Source: Vicinamibacteria bacterium
GTDB taxonomy: Bacteria > Acidobacteriota > Vicinamibacteria > Vicinamibacterales > UBA8438
Direction of reading: 5' to 3'
NCBI GenBank assembly: GCA_022820675.1
Contig: JAJEFC010000108.1
Coordinates: forward strand, 1-34,385
DNA: 34,385 nt
Shown here: positions 1 through 8,006 of the stretch, in pieces
Layout of the letters: each line of letters begins with the position of its first letter
How positions within the stretch are numbered: position 1 is the first letter of the stretch
Notes under the pieces: model-generated
What the model was told of the DNA's origin: nothing
Databases searched by the model: none
What the model saw: the letters and a program-made list of their open reading frames with translations, nothing else
Program-made: the position numbers and the translations under genes

Positions 1-248
1 GGCGGGCGCGCGCAACCAGAGGGTGGGACATCGTGGCGCAGCCGGCGGTGACCGAGCCGGTCGGCGTTCATGCCGATCAGACGGCGCGGCGTTCGCGCGC
101 GCCGGTCGCGGGACGTCGGACCCCCGGCGGTATTCGCGCCAGGGGAGCTCCCGACGACGGTCGGCCGGTCCGACACCAGCCCGCGGCGTCCGCGACGCCG
201 GTTCCGGATGGCGCCGGGCCGCGCCCTTCGGAGAGGAATCCAGAACCC

Positions 249-1133
249 ATGCCGACCACCCCTGACCAGTCTCCGCGACGGCGCGTCCGCCGGGCCGTTC
301 TCTTCGTACCCGCGGTGCGGCCGGACCGGTTCGCCAAGGCCGTCGCCACCGGGGCCGACGCCGTCTGCCTCGATCTCGAGGACGGGGTCTCGTTCGCGCA
401 GAAGGACGAGGCGCGGGACAAGGCGCTGGCCCTGCTGTCGGACCGCCCCCAGGTGCGCGCGGAGGTCGTCCTGCGCATCAACGAGCCCGAGTCCGAGCTC
501 GGCGAGCGCGACATCGACGCCCTGCTCGCCTCGGGGGTCCGGCCCGACGCCCTGATGGTGCCCAAGGTCGGCGGTGCCGACACCCTGCAGGCCCTCGAGC
601 GCCGGCTCGCCGCCACGCTTCCCCGCCTGCCCCTGGTGGTGCAGATCGAGACCGCGCGCGGCCTCGCCGCCGTCCACGAGATCGCCATCGCGTCGGCGGA
701 CATCGCCGTCCTCTTCTTCGGCGCCGTCGACCTGTCGGCCGAGCTGGGCTGCGCCATCGAGTGGGACGCGCTGCTCTACGCCCGCTCCCGGGTGGTGACG
801 GCGGCCGCCCTCGCCGAGGTCGACGCCATGGACACGCCCTTCATGGACGTGGGGGCGCCGTCCCGGCTCGAGGAGGAGTCCCGCGCCACCCGCCGCCTGG
901 GCTTCACCGGCAAGGCCGCCATCCATCCCACCCAGGTCCCGATCATCCAGGCCGCCTTCTCGCCCCCGCCCGACGCGGTGGCATGGGCCCGGCGCATCGT
1001 GGCCGCCTACGAGGCCAACGAAGGCGGCGTCCTCCTCGTCGACGGCAAGCTCATCGAGCGCCCCGTCATCGCCTCCGCCCAGCGCATCCTCGACGCCGCG
1101 GGGGCGGTCGAGCGAGCCGGCGGCGCTGCTTGA
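249..1133 (+). CDS. HpcH/HpaI (CitE-like) aldolase/lyase family protein
   Basis: The 294-residue protein matches the citrate lyase beta / HpcH-HpaI family of TIM-barrel enzymes, which cleave or form C-C bonds in CoA thioesters such as malyl-CoA or citramalyl-CoA, normally with Mg2+. Visible family blocks in order are LFVPAVRPDRF near the N terminus, the Mg-binding-type VCLDLEDGV, LRINEP, MVPKVGG, VVQIETARGL, FFGAVDLSAELG and GFTGKAAIHPTQ. The frame stays open upstream to the window edge, but I start at 249 because a GGAGAGGA ribosome site lies at 230-237 and the conserved domain begins just inside; the preceding 70 codons look like low-complexity Arg/Pro/Ala-rich noncoding sequence. The substrate cannot be told from sequence, and no acyl-carrier or CoA-transferase partner gene is adjacent. 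Confidence 0.88.
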   Translation: MPTTPDQSPRRRVRRAVLFVPAVRPDRFAKAVATGADAVCLDLEDGVSFAQKDEARDKALALLSDRPQVRAEVVLRINEPESELGERDIDALLASGVRPDALMVPKVGGADTLQALERRLAATLPRLPLVVQIETARGLAAVHEIAIASADIAVLFFGAVDLSAELGCAIEWDALLYARSRVVTAAALAEVDAMDTPFMDVGAPSRLEEESRATRRLGFTGKAAIHPTQVPIIQAAFSPPPDAVAWARRIVAAYEANEGGVLLVDGKLIERPVIASAQRILDAAGAVERAGGAA

Positions 1134-1191
1134 CGCCTCGCGTGCGTGTCACCGGGAGTCGCGCGAGTATCGGTGGCGACAGGCGTCCACC

Positions 1192-1237
1192 TTGCGCGTC
1201 GAAGCACCGGGGAGTATGGTGATGTCTCGGACATCAC
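1192..1237 (+). promoter_or_regulatory. Promoter and operator of the RHH/RelE toxin-antitoxin pair
   Basis: A sigma-70-like promoter is readable: TTGCGC at 1192-1197, a 17-nt spacer, and TATGGT at 1215-1220. An inverted repeat with perfect 8-bp arms, GTGATGTC (1219-1226) and GACATCAC (1230-1237), separated by TCG, overlaps the -10 box and expected start site. Ribbon-helix-helix antitoxins normally repress their own promoter by binding such repeats, so this is the probable autoregulatory operator. The antitoxin begins 20 nt downstream. Confidence 0.6.
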
Positions 1238-1256
1238 TTGATTCCAGGGTTCCAGC

Positions 1257-1520
1257 ATGAGTCAGATAACGGCACGCCTGCCCGATGCGACTGTCGAGGC
1301 TCTGGACGTTGCGGCGAAGGCGCTGCACCGAAGCCGCGCCGAGATCGTCAGGCAGGCGGTGGAACGCTATCTGGAGGACTTCGACGACCTGACGGTAGCC
1401 CTCGAACGGCTGCGTGATCCAACCGATCCGGTGCTGGATTGGGACGAGGTCAGGCATGCACTACTCGATCTGGATCAAGCGAAGCGCAGCCAGGGAGCTG
1501 GATCGAGTTCCGGAGCCTGA
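1257..1520 (+). CDS. Ribbon-helix-helix (CopG/RelB-like) antitoxin
   Basis: An 87-residue acidic protein whose N terminus (SQITARLPDATVEALDVAAK, then RSRAEIVRQAVERYLED) is the typical beta-strand plus two-helix ribbon-helix-helix DNA-binding fold. The C-terminal part, rich in Asp and Leu, would wrap the toxin. It should neutralise the RelE-type protein encoded by the overlapping downstream gene and repress the operon through the palindrome just upstream. The start has a modest AGGG ribosome site about 7 nt before ATG. The 65-nt overlap with the toxin gene makes translational coupling likely. Confidence 0.85.
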   Translation: MSQITARLPDATVEALDVAAKALHRSRAEIVRQAVERYLEDFDDLTVALERLRDPTDPVLDWDEVRHALLDLDQAKRSQGAGSSSGA

Positions 1521-1722
1521 CCGGCGACGCATTGCCCTCGCGATCGACCGACTCGCGGAGGAACCGCTGGCGGGAAGCGCCTTGAAGGGAGACCTCCGCG
1601 GCTTGAGGCGGATGCGCATCGGCGACTACCGCGTGGTGTACGAAGTCCTGGACGACGCGCTCGTCGTGCTTGTTGTGCGTGTCGGACATCGACGTGAGGC
1701 CTACCGGCGACGACGGCACTGA
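1456..1722 (+). CDS. RelE/ParE-type toxin
   Basis: An 88-residue basic protein of the RelE/ParE superfamily. RelE members cleave mRNA on the ribosome and ParE members poison gyrase; the short form cannot be assigned with certainty, though the RIGDYRVVYEV block followed by VVRVGHRREAYRR is characteristic of RelE-like mRNA interferases, with the Arg, Tyr and His residues usually used in catalysis. I start at ATG 1456 (MHYSIWIKRSAARELDRVP) rather than at an upstream ATG at 1414, because the RelE fold begins with this strand and GAGGTCAGG lies just before it. It overlaps its antitoxin by 65 nt in another frame. Confidence 0.85.
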   Translation: MHYSIWIKRSAARELDRVPEPDRRRIALAIDRLAEEPLAGSALKGDLRGLRRMRIGDYRVVYEVLDDALVVLVVRVGHRREAYRRRRH

Positions 1723-1744
1723 CGGGCGCTCTCCAATCACTCCT

Positions 1745-2920
1745 TCACACGGCACTGTCGAACCGAGCGAGCAGGCGGCTGAAGTCTGCGAGGGGGACCG
1801 CCTCCCCGGCGCTGCGCGTCTGGCGCTCGTCGCCGCCGTGCACCACGGCGGCGGCGGCGCAGTCGGGCAGGAGGGGCATGACCCGCCCGAGGGCGGCGAA
1901 CCATTCCGACGCGATGGTGGCGCCCGACTTGATCTCGATCGCCGCCAGGCGCCCCCCGGACGGGTACAGCAGGTCGCATTCCAGGCCGCGGCTGTCGCGG
2001 AAGAAGGAGAGCTCGGGCCGGCGCCCACGGTTGTAGCCGTGCTTCAGGGCCTCCGCCACCACCGCGTTCTCGAAGAGGGCGCCGCGCAGGGGATGCGTCC
2101 GGATCTGCCGGACGTTCTCGATTCCCAAGAGCCAGCTCGCCAGCCCGACGTCGTGGAAGTAGAGCTTGGGCGACTTGACGAGTCGCTTGCTCACGTTGAC
2201 GTGGTACGGGGGCAGGCGGAACACGATGTAGCTGGCTTCGAGCACCGAGAGCCAGTGCCGGGCGGTGGTGTGGGTCACGCCCGCGTCGGCCCCGAGTGAC
2301 GCGAGGTTGAGCAACTGGCCGACCCGGCCCGCGCACAGGCGCACGAACCGCTGGAACGCGTCGAGGTTCCTGATCTCCAGCATGCGGCGCACGTCGCGCT
2401 CGACGTAGGTCTCGACGTAGTCGCCGAGGGCCTGGGTGGGGTCGAGCTGCTGAGCATGGATGCGGGGATAGAAGCCCGTGAAGAGCAGGTCGTCTACACC
2501 GGTGGCCGCGCCGGAGGTGCGAAGCTCGTCCAGGGAGAACGGCAGCAGCCGCAGCAGGGCGGTGCGGCCGGCCAGGGACTGGTCGATGCGATCCGACAGC
2601 AGGAACTGACCGCTGCCGGTCAGCACGAAGAGGCCGTTCCCGCCGTGGTCGTCCGCGAACACCTGCAGCCAGGAGAGCAGCGACGGGACGCGCTGGATCT
2701 CGTCGAGAATGACGCCGCCGGGCCACGTCGCGATGAACCGCTTCGGGTCATCCTCGGCGAACTGCCGGTGGTTCGGCGATTCGAGGTTGACGTAGGCGAG
2801 GTCCGGCAGGGCGGTCCGGCAGAGCGTCGTCTTGCCCGACTGCCGCGGCCCGGTGACGGTGACGAAGGGGTACCGGCGGAAGAGCTCCCCGAGCAGCGGT
2901 GCAATCGTCCGTTGGACCAC
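1745..2920 (-). CDS. AAA ATPase with C-terminal DUF4143 domain
   Basis: A 391-residue protein of the widespread ATPase plus DUF4143 family. It shows a Walker A motif GPRQSGKTT at residues 24-32, Walker B VILDEIQ with D73 and E74, and the sensor-like LTGSGQFLL. The C-terminal part carries GLECDLLYPSGG followed by AIEIKSG, an E-x-D ... E-x-K pattern resembling the degenerate restriction-like fold reported for DUF4143 proteins. The cellular role of the family is not established. The only plausible start is GTG at 2920, since a stop codon lies in frame seven codons upstream. It ends 22 bp from the convergent toxin gene. A 33-bp palindrome lies 25-57 nt before its start and may regulate it. Confidence 0.88.
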   Translation of the reverse strand: MVQRTIAPLLGELFRRYPFVTVTGPRQSGKTTLCRTALPDLAYVNLESPNHRQFAEDDPKRFIATWPGGVILDEIQRVPSLLSWLQVFADDHGGNGLFVLTGSGQFLLSDRIDQSLAGRTALLRLLPFSLDELRTSGAATGVDDLLFTGFYPRIHAQQLDPTQALGDYVETYVERDVRRMLEIRNLDAFQRFVRLCAGRVGQLLNLASLGADAGVTHTTARHWLSVLEASYIVFRLPPYHVNVSKRLVKSPKLYFHDVGLASWLLGIENVRQIRTHPLRGALFENAVVAEALKHGYNRGRRPELSFFRDSRGLECDLLYPSGGRLAAIEIKSGATIASEWFAALGRVMPLLPDCAAAAVVHGGDERQTRSAGEAVPLADFSRLLARFDSAV

Positions 2921-2944
2921 GAAATGCGATCCTAGTCAGGTCGT

Positions 2945-2977
2945 GCACAAATTGAAAGTAGTACTTGCAGTTTGTGC
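2945..2977. promoter_or_regulatory. 33-bp near-perfect palindrome upstream of the DUF4143 ATPase
   Basis: The segment is dyad-symmetric about G2961: 14 of 16 mirrored positions pair, with outer arms GCACAAA/TTTGTGC and an inner core AAGTA-G-TACTT. It is only about 39 percent GC in a very GC-rich region, so it stands out. It lies 25-57 nt upstream of the leftward ATPase start, where an operator would sit. It could alternatively fold as a hairpin or mark a recombination site. Confidence 0.55.
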
Positions 2978-3072
2978 GCCGTTCGGGCTCGCCGCACTGA
3001 CCGATTGCGCCGGCCCTGGACCACGGCAAGTCGACGGGTTGCGCAAGCTGATCCTGCCCAGTTCGGAAGCGA

Positions 3073-3103
3073 CGCAAGAGGACGGGGAAGGGGTCCTCTT
3101 GCG
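3073..3103. promoter_or_regulatory. Inverted repeat with 11-bp perfect arms before padR
   Basis: CGCAAGAGGAC (3073-3083) and GTCCTCTTGCG (3093-3103) are perfect reverse complements separated by nine G-rich bases. Flanking GTTC and GAAC can extend the symmetry. It lies 50 nt upstream of the PadR-family start. PadR proteins often repress their own promoter by binding a dyad, so an operator is the first guess. An RNA hairpin or terminator is also possible, although there is no T-tract after it. Confidence 0.5.
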
Positions 3104-3152
3104 GAACTAGGAGAGGGGTGGTAGTGTGCTCTCGAAGCGCCAGGAGTCAGCC

Positions 3153-3500
3153 ATGGACATCACCAAGTCGTCCGCCCTCCTTCCCGGCACCCTCGACCTC
3201 CTGATCCTCAAGGCCGTCTCGCTCGACCGTCTGCACGGCTACGGGGTGCTGCTCCGCATCCGGCAGATCTCCGGCGAGGCCCTCGACGTGCCGCAGGGCT
3301 CGCTCTATCCGGCCCTCTACCGGCTCGAGCACCAGGGGCTCATCGAGTCGGAATGGGGCGAGAGCGAGAACCGGCGCCGGGCCAAGTACTACCGCCTCAC
3401 CGACGCCGGGCGGCAGCGGCTCGAGGACGCGGGGGCGGGCTGGGAACGGCTCGCCGCGGCCATGGCCGCCGCTCTCCAGGCCACCCCCGGGGAGGCATGA
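3153..3500 (+). CDS. PadR-family transcriptional regulator
   Basis: A 115-residue winged-helix regulator of the short PadR type. It has the signature [21 protein letters not shown], then [12 protein letters not shown], the recognition-helix region [19 protein letters not shown], and the wing with [17 protein letters not shown], followed by a short dimerisation helix. The start at ATG 3153 is chosen because AGGAG lies at 3142-3146; a GTG at 3126 would add nine residues without a ribosome site. In Acidobacteriota such regulators commonly precede large FtsX-type permeases, and here the stop codon overlaps the ATG of a permease remnant (ATGA). The intended target operon has therefore apparently been deleted, leaving a nearly orphan regulator. 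Confidence 0.88.
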   Translation: MDITKSSALLPGTLDLLILKAVSLDRLHGYGVLLRIRQISGEALDVPQGSLYPALYRLEHQGLIESEWGESENRRRAKYYRLTDAGRQRLEDAGAGWERLAAAMAAALQATPGEA

Positions 3501-3837
3501 CGGCGGCGCTCCTCGCCGCGGTCGGGCTCTACGGGGTGCTCGCCTACGCGGTGGCGCAGCGCACGCGCGAGATCGGCCTGCGCATGGCCCTCGGCGCGGA
3601 CGCGGCGCGGCTGCGCGCGATGGTGTTCGGCCAGGTCGGGCGCATGGCCCTCGCGGGCGGCGCGCTCGGGCTCGCGGCGGCCCTCGCCTTCGCGCGCGTC
3701 GCGCAATCGGTGTTCTACGAGGTCGAGGGCATGCCGCTCGCCGTCGCCGCCGCCGCGGCGACGGCCTGGCCGCCGGACTCGTCCCCGCCCATCGGGCGTC
3801 TCGCGTCGACCCGATGGACGCGTTGCGGCACCGGTAG
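3497..3837 (+). pseudogene. C-terminal relic of an FtsX/MacB-type ABC permease
   Basis: Starting at the ATG that overlaps the padR stop, the frame reads directly into the last membrane part of a MacB/FtsX permease: [39 protein letters not shown], then further hydrophobic sequence. Intact proteins of this type (the ~800-residue Acidobacteria duplicated orphan permeases) carry several hundred residues before this point, so nearly all of the gene is missing. Around 3763 the frame is also broken: the expected ending [13 protein letters not shown] and a TAG at 3835-3837 are found in a different frame. The truncation plus a one-base loss make this a dead gene. Confidence 0.75.
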
Positions 3838-3855
3838 ACTCTGACGAGAGAGGCG

Positions 3856-3941
3856 GTGTTCTCGCAGCTACGGTCGTTCCTGACGGCCTGGGCCCGGCGC
3901 GGCGCTTCGAGGACGCGCTCGACGAGGAGGTGCGGTTGCTC
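3856..3941 (+). pseudogene. N-terminal relic of a second FtsX/MacB-type permease
   Basis: Beginning at GTG 3856, preceded by the purine-rich site GAGAGAGG, translation gives VFSQLRSFLTAWARRG and then, after a one-base frame change, RFEDALDEEVRLL. This is the amphipathic start typical of Acidobacteria duplicated orphan permeases (L-x-R ... R-x-E-x-x-L-D-x-E-x-R). Similarity stops at about 3941, exactly where the convergent ABC membrane gene ends. It is therefore the head of a second permease gene that followed the first, both removed by deletion. The identification rests on motif resemblance over about 28 residues. Confidence 0.6.
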
Positions 3942-4772
3942 TCACGCCGCCGCGGTGACGGCGGTCAGGCGCCCCGAGATCTCGCGCAGGCGAAGCCACT
4001 GCTGGTAGTAGAAGGGCAGCAGGGTCACCGACTCGGCGAACTCGAAGACGTACATGACGACGGCGAGCACCATGCCGTACTCGACGGTCCGCTCCGCCGC
4101 CTCCGCCACCGAGAAGACCAGCAGGCCCACCATGAGCACCCAGACGATGCCGAAGTTGGCGGCCTCGAGGTCGGACAGCTTGATGTTCCAGCGCATCATG
4201 TCGCGCAGGTGCCGGCCGACGCGGGCGGGGTCGCCGCTCTCGACGGCGTCGACCTCGCGCTCGTGCTCGTCGTTGAGGCCTTCGTTGTAGCGGGTGGTCA
4301 GGTTCCCGGTCAGGGCGTAGAGGACGACGGTGGCGGCGGCGACCGTGAGACAGCCGAGGAAGACCGGCCGGTTCAGGGCCGACAGGATGAGGACGGTGCC
4401 GGCGAGGCGGATGACGCTGGTGACGAGGTCGGGCAGCGAGTTCTCGAAGAACTCGACCATCTCCCGGAGCATCCCGAGGCGTGCGGTCCTCGTCGATGTG
4501 CTCTCGGTCTGGCGGTCGACGAGCTCCTCGCCGAGACGCGCGTAGATCCGGGCGTAGGCGCGGCTGTCGACGAGCCGGCGGACAATCGCGATGGCCATCG
4601 CCGCGATGCCGAGGCCCGCGAGCTCGTAGAGGCCCTGCCGCGAGTCGGCGAGCACGCTGTCGATGGCCCGGCCGATGACGAGCGGGAACAGCGTCCAGCC
4701 CGCCGCCTCGAGCACGACCAGGGACAGGGTGAGGGCGAAGCGTCCGGCGAAGCGTCTGAACAGGGTGAGCAT
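3942..4772 (-). CDS. Stand-alone ABC transporter six-helix membrane domain protein
   Basis: A 276-residue membrane protein resembling the transmembrane half of type-IV ABC exporters. Hydrophobic segments include LTLSLVVLEAAGWTLFPLVI, AGLGIAAMAIAI, IRLAGTVLILSA, LGCLTVAAATVVLYAL, IVWVLMVGLLVFSV and YGMVLAVVMYVFEF, giving about six helices, with the long cytosolic-loop residues between them. There is no nucleotide-binding domain and none is encoded nearby. It fits the ABC_membrane_3 type of isolated six-helix proteins, whose function is unknown. The ATG at 4772 has GGGAGA about 8 nt upstream. The gene is monocistronic; upstream lies a tandem repeat array and downstream the permease relic, with which it converges. 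Confidence 0.75.
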   Translation of the reverse strand: MLTLFRRFAGRFALTLSLVVLEAAGWTLFPLVIGRAIDSVLADSRQGLYELAGLGIAAMAIAIVRRLVDSRAYARIYARLGEELVDRQTESTSTRTARLGMLREMVEFFENSLPDLVTSVIRLAGTVLILSALNRPVFLGCLTVAAATVVLYALTGNLTTRYNEGLNDEHEREVDAVESGDPARVGRHLRDMMRWNIKLSDLEAANFGIVWVLMVGLLVFSVAEAAERTVEYGMVLAVVMYVFEFAESVTLLPFYYQQWLRLREISGRLTAVTAAA

Positions 4773-4833
4773 CGGCGCGGTCTCCCGCGACGTGTCGGCT
4801 CCTGCCCGATCCTACGGATCATCCCGTCCGGAT

Positions 4834-5160
4834 GATGCACCCGTCGGTCGACGGCCGGTTGGCGCAACGCCCCTGGACCGCCGCGAGGCGTCCCGAATTC
4901 CCGCGGACGATGCACGTTCGTGAACGGCCCGCCGCCGCAACGCTCTTTACCGCCGCCGGGGGCCCCGGGCTCCCGCGGACGATGCACGTCCGTGCAGGGC
5001 CCGCAGGCGCGTCGCCCTGGACCGCCGCGAGGCGCCCCGGATTCCCCGCGGTCGATGCCCGTCGGTGCACGGCCCGCTGGCGCACCGCCCTGGACCGTCG
5101 CGAGGCGTCCCGGATCCCGTGGGCGGTGCCCGTCGGTGAACGGCCCGCTGGCGCAACCGG
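4834..5160. repeat. Imperfect tandem repeat array, about 4.5 units of ~72 bp
   Basis: Units begin with GATGCAC/GATGCCC-like sequence at 4834, 4909, 4981, 5054 and 5125, giving spacings of 75, 72, 73 and 71 bp. Each unit then carries a (G/C)GTGAACGGCCC-like stretch, CTGGCGCAACGCCC, TGGACCGCCGCGAGGCG and a CCCGGATTCCCGCG-like tail. The third unit contains the perfect palindrome TGCACG-TC-CGTGCA at 4983-4996; the others are degenerate versions. Unit lengths not divisible by three break any reading frame, so it is probably not protein coding. A 7-bp-arm hairpin (4818-4836) sits at its left edge. The array fills the space between two divergent genes and ends 24 nt before the helicase start. Confidence 0.75.
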
Positions 5161-5184
5161 CGCGGTGGGGCGACAATCTCCGGC

Positions 5185-7734
5185 ATGACCGCGCCCCTGT
5201 TCGACCTGCTCCCGCCCGGCGAGGCGTCCAGCGACGACCTCCTCGACCGCTTCCTCGACTACGTCGACCGGCTGGGCCTGACCCTCTATCCGGCCCAGGA
5301 GGAGGCGATTCTCGCCCTGCTCGAGGACCAGCACGTCATCCTGAACACGCCGACCGGCTCGGGCAAGTCGCTGGCCGCGTTCGCGCTGCACTTCGCGTCG
5401 CTCGCCCGCGGGCGGCGCTCGGTCTACACCTGCCCCAGCAAGGCGCACGTCAACGAGAAGTGGATGGACCTGTGCCGCGAGCTCGGCCCCGACAACGTGG
5501 GGCTCGCCACCGGCGACGCCACCGTCAACCGCGACGCCCCGGTGCTGTGCTGCACGGCCGAGATCCTCGCCAACATCGCCCTCCGCGAGGGGGAGGCGGC
5601 GGCCGTTGACGACGTGGTGATGGACGAGTTCCACTGGTACGCCGACCGCGACCGCGGTGTGGCGTGGCAGGCGCCGCTGCTGACCCTGCCGCAAACGCGC
5701 TTCCTGCTGATGTCGGCGACGCTCGGCGACGTGTCGTTCTTCGAGGAGGAGCTGACGCGGCGCACCGGCCGGCCGACGGCGGTCGTCACGTCGAGCGAGC
5801 GGCCGGTGCCGCTGGAGTACGCCTATTCCGAGGAGCCGCTCGCGAAGGCGGTGGAGCGGCTGGTCGAGGCCGACCGGGTCCCCGTCTACGTGGTCCACTT
5901 CACCCAGAAGGACGCCGGCGCGAGCGCGCAGAGCTTCACGAGCCTGCAGATCGCGACGCGCGAGGAGAAGAAGGCGCTGGCCGCGGCGGTCGAGGACGTG
6001 CGCTTCTCGACCCCCTACGGCCCCCGCGTCCGCACCTGGCTGAAGCACGGCATCGGCATCCACCACGCGGGCCTGCTGCCCCGCTACCGCGTGCTCGCCG
6101 AGCGGCTCGCGCAGCGGGGCCTGCTCAAGGTCATCTGCGGCACCGACACGCTGGGGGTCGGCGTCAACGTGCCCATCCGCACCGTGCTCTTCAGCCGCCT
6201 CTCGAAGTACGACGGCGAGAAGACGGCGGTGCTCACGGCCCGCGACTTCCACCAGATTGCCGGGCGGGCCGGGCGCAAGGGCTTCGACGAGCGCGGCTAC
6301 GTCGTGGCCCAGGCCCCCGAGCACGTCATCGAGAACCGCCGGCTCGCCGAGAAGGCGAAGGCCGGCAAGAAGGTGGTCCGCCGCCAGCCGCCGCGCGGCA
6401 ACTTCGCGCCCTGGGACGGGGCCACGTTCGAGCGGCTCGTGCGCGCGCGCCCCGAACGGCTCAGGTCGCGCTTCGCGGTCTCGCACGGCATGCTGCTCAA
6501 CGTGCTGTCGCGCCGCGGCGACGGCTGCGCGGCGATGCGCCGGCTCGTGGGCGACAGTCACGAGTCGGACGTGGCGAAGCGCGCGCACCGCCGCCGCGGG
6601 TGGCAGCTCTTCCGCGCGCTGGTGGCGCGCAAGGTCGTCGAGATCGTGCCCCGCACGCCCGAGGGCTCGCGGCTTCGGGTGAACGTCGACCTCCAGGACG
6701 ACTTCTCGATGGACCAGGCGCTGTCGCTCTACCTCATCGACACGATTCCGCTGCTCGACCCCGACGCCGAGAGCCACGCCCTCGATCTGCTCACGCTGGT
6801 GGAGAGCATCCTCGAGAACCCGGCCGCGATCCTGTACCGGCAGCTCGCCAAGCTGAAGGCGGAGGCGGTGGCGGAGATGAAGGCGGCCGGGATGGACTAC
6901 GACGAGCGCATGGCCGAGCTGGAGAAGCTCGAGCACCCCAAGCCGCTCGCCGACTTCGTCTACGCGACGTTCAACGACTTCGCCGACCGGCACCCGTGGG
7001 TGGGCGAGGAGAACATCCGGCCCAAGTCGATCGCGCGCGAGATGTTCGAGACCTGGCTCTCGTTCGCCGACTACGTCCGGGAGTACGGCCTCGAACGCAT
7101 GGAGGGGCTGCTGCTGCGCCACCTCGCGAGCGTCTACAAGGTGCTGCGGCAGACGGTGCCCGACGGCGTGAAGACCGACGAGGTGGTGGAGATGGAGCTC
7201 TATCTCCGGGACCTCGTGCGCCGGGTCGACTCGAGCCTGCTCGAGGAATGGGAGCGGATGCGCGACCCCGACTTCCAGGCTGCGCGCGCGGAGGAGGCGG
7301 AGCCGGCCGCACCCGGCCGCGACGAGCCGGTCGACGTGACGCGCGACGCGCGCGCGTTCACCGCCGCCATCCGCGCGCGCGTGTTCGCGCTGCTGCGCGC
7401 GTGGTCGACCGGCGACGACGAGGCCGCGCTCGATGTCCTCGACACTGCCGTCGACGGGGCCGATCGTCCCTGGACGGCCGAGCGGCTGGCCGCAGCGCGC
7501 GAAGCGTTCGCGGCGGAGCACGGCGGCCTGCGCCTCGACCCCGAGGGCCGCAACCGGCGGCACACGCACACCGAGCCGTCGGACGACGCCGCGTCGTGGC
7601 GGGTGGAGCAGATGCTGGTGGACACGGAGGGGCACAACGACTGGGTGGCGGAGCTCGAGGTCGACCTGGCCGCCTCGCGCGCCGCCGCCGAGCCGGTCGT
7701 CCGCCTGCTGCGCCTGGAGAGCCTGACGCCGTAG
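5185..7734 (+). CDS. Superfamily-2 DEAD/DEAH helicase with DUF3516 C-terminal region
   Basis: An 849-residue Ski2-like helicase, probably acting on RNA, with DUF3516 at the C terminus. Helicase motifs are complete: the Q-type [13 protein letters not shown], Walker A TPTGSGKS at residues 55-62, Walker B DEFH at 147-150, SATLGD from 177, [30 protein letters not shown], and motif [12 protein letters not shown] at 357-366. After the two RecA domains comes the long, charged DUF3516 region, with conserved-looking blocks such as [28 protein letters not shown] interrupted by an Asp/Arg/Ala-rich linker, ending in a compact domain. The family is best known in Actinobacteria; its substrate is not established. 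There is no clear Shine-Dalgarno sequence at ATG 5185, so a leaderless or weakly initiated message is possible. The gene is alone on this strand. Confidence 0.88.
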   Translation: MTAPLFDLLPPGEASSDDLLDRFLDYVDRLGLTLYPAQEEAILALLEDQHVILNTPTGSGKSLAAFALHFASLARGRRSVYTCPSKAHVNEKWMDLCRELGPDNVGLATGDATVNRDAPVLCCTAEILANIALREGEAAAVDDVVMDEFHWYADRDRGVAWQAPLLTLPQTRFLLMSATLGDVSFFEEELTRRTGRPTAVVTSSERPVPLEYAYSEEPLAKAVERLVEADRVPVYVVHFTQKDAGASAQSFTSLQIATREEKKALAAAVEDVRFSTPYGPRVRTWLKHGIGIHHAGLLPRYRVLAERLAQRGLLKVICGTDTLGVGVNVPIRTVLFSRLSKYDGEKTAVLTARDFHQIAGRAGRKGFDERGYVVAQAPEHVIENRRLAEKAKAGKKVVRRQPPRGNFAPWDGATFERLVRARPERLRSRFAVSHGMLLNVLSRRGDGCAAMRRLVGDSHESDVAKRAHRRRGWQLFRALVARKVVEIVPRTPEGSRLRVNVDLQDDFSMDQALSLYLIDTIPLLDPDAESHALDLLTLVESILENPAAILYRQLAKLKAEAVAEMKAAGMDYDERMAELEKLEHPKPLADFVYATFNDFADRHPWVGEENIRPKSIAREMFETWLSFADYVREYGLERMEGLLLRHLASVYKVLRQTVPDGVKTDEVVEMELYLRDLVRRVDSSLLEEWERMRDPDFQAARAEEAEPAAPGRDEPVDVTRDARAFTAAIRARVFALLRAWSTGDDEAALDVLDTAVDGADRPWTAERLAAAREAFAAEHGGLRLDPEGRNRRHTHTEPSDDAASWRVEQMLVDTEGHNDWVAELEVDLAASRAAAEPVVRLLRLESLTP

Positions 7735-8006
7735 GAGCCCGGTGGTGGAAGCCGCGCGGTGCATCGCGTCCGGAGGGCCACGGCGGAAGCCGAGGCGTCC
7801 GCCCGACAAGGCGTGAGGACGGAGCATTGGGGCGTATGCAGCTGACGAACAACCCAGTCGGGCGGGATGCATCGCCGCTCGAATGCAGCGGGACTCGCCA
7901 CGGGGCTGGCAGGCGCGAGAGTGGTGGCAGGTAGCGCTCGGGGGGCGCGCTCGAGGGGCGTCGCGGCGGGTGACTCGCACACCTCGTCCGGAGCCGGGAG
8001 GCGGCG
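7735..8006. other. Intergenic region, no gene recognised
   Basis: Between the helicase and the convergent radical SAM gene lie 272 bp with no convincing reading frame, strong hairpin or repeat. It includes a somewhat less GC-rich core (about 7825-7860) containing a CAGCTG hexamer at 7839-7844. Confidence 0.4.

Noticed and set aside
33..248. In-frame N-terminal extension of the CitE-like gene to position 33
   Set aside because: The added residues are low-complexity and the family domain plus a good ribosome site support the start at 249.
4834..5160. CRISPR array
   Set aside because: The units are long, imperfect and adjacent, with no unique spacers and no cas genes.
4832..5188. Plus-strand open frame across the tandem repeats, whose stop overlaps the helicase ATG
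   Set aside because: Unit lengths of 75, 72, 73 and 71 bp break the peptide period, so the repeats are not conserved as protein; the ATGA overlap looks accidental.
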